In this document: piece after piece, positions 5,468-5,523 of the stretch
Layout of the letters: the number at the start of each line of letters is the position of its first letter
Position numbering within the stretch: the stretch's first letter is position 1
NCBI GenBank assembly: GCA_029936705.1
Contig: JAPYSD010000273.1
Location: 1 to 5,523 of the forward strand
Length of the DNA: 5,523 nucleotides
Source of the DNA: Croceicoccus sp.
Lineage (GTDB): Bacteria > Pseudomonadota > Alphaproteobacteria > Sphingomonadales > Sphingomonadaceae
Reading direction: 5' to 3'
Notes under the pieces: generated by a model
Told to the model about the DNA's origin: nothing
Database searches by the model: none
Seen by the model: the letters and a program-made list of their open reading frames with translations, nothing else
Made by a program: the position numbers and the translations under genes

Positions 5468-5523
5468 AATTTTCTGAAACTTTTTTGAAAAGATGTGTTG
5501 ACCGACTCGGAGGTGGTCCATAT
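5468..5523 (+). promoter_or_regulatory. Strong promoter with UP-like element, cut by the window end
   Basis: TTGACC (5498-5503) is followed by a 17-base spacer and then TAT at 5521-5523, the beginning of a -10 box cut by the window edge. Immediately upstream, 5468-5492 is an A/T-rich block (runs of T and A) that stands out sharply in this G+C-rich DNA and resembles an UP element. The arrangement is like alphaproteobacterial rRNA or tRNA promoters, so a stable-RNA locus may start just beyond the window. The gene itself is not visible. Confidence 0.6.

Overview
The window is about two-thirds G+C and looks like an alphaproteobacterial chromosome, most likely Sphingomonadales (Erythrobacter/Novosphingobium-like). 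This is inferred from the base composition, an alphaproteobacterial-type LexA box (GTTC-N7-GTTC) in front of an MmcB-family gene, a typical alphaproteobacterial tRNA-Arg(CCG), and the gene families present. There is no integrase, transposase, CRISPR array or phage gene. Gene density is ordinary, and no gap without a gene exceeds about 210 bases.

Layout. Positions 3-4149 are all on the minus strand. Read in the direction of transcription, they begin with a small protein of unknown function (4149-3745). It is followed immediately by mmcB (3705-3190), which appears to be a self-contained SOS unit with its own promoter, a LexA box in the -10/-35 spacer and a terminator. Next is a tight three-gene cluster (3103-975): a membrane-bound di-iron hydroxylase of the sterol desaturase/fatty acid hydroxylase family, a secreted DUF2141 protein overlapping it by 4 bases (ATGA), and 21 bases later a CitE-like CoA-ester lyase. 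The last minus-strand gene encodes a PAS_5-like single-domain protein (854-3). Its upstream region carries a CtrA-like box and three GANTC sites. The plus strand from 4362 holds tRNA-Arg(CCG) and then a crotonase-superfamily gene (4616-5371). At the right edge is a strong-looking promoter (AT-rich block, TTGACC, 17-base spacer, TAT...) whose gene lies outside the window.

How the genes may work together. mmcB is a DNA-damage-induced repair nuclease-like gene, and the sequence supports direct LexA control and possibly a leaderless mRNA. The hydroxylase/DUF2141/CoA-lyase cluster is arranged as one transcript and may act on membrane lipid or isoprenoid together with acyl-CoA chemistry. This set is the most plausible uncharacterised pathway here, although its substrate cannot be read from the sequence. 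The crotonase has lost both canonical hydratase glutamates but keeps a Thr/Tyr pair like that of methylmalonyl-CoA decarboxylase, so the automatic label 'enoyl-CoA hydratase' may be wrong. I see no clear evidence of a wholly new defence or mobile system.
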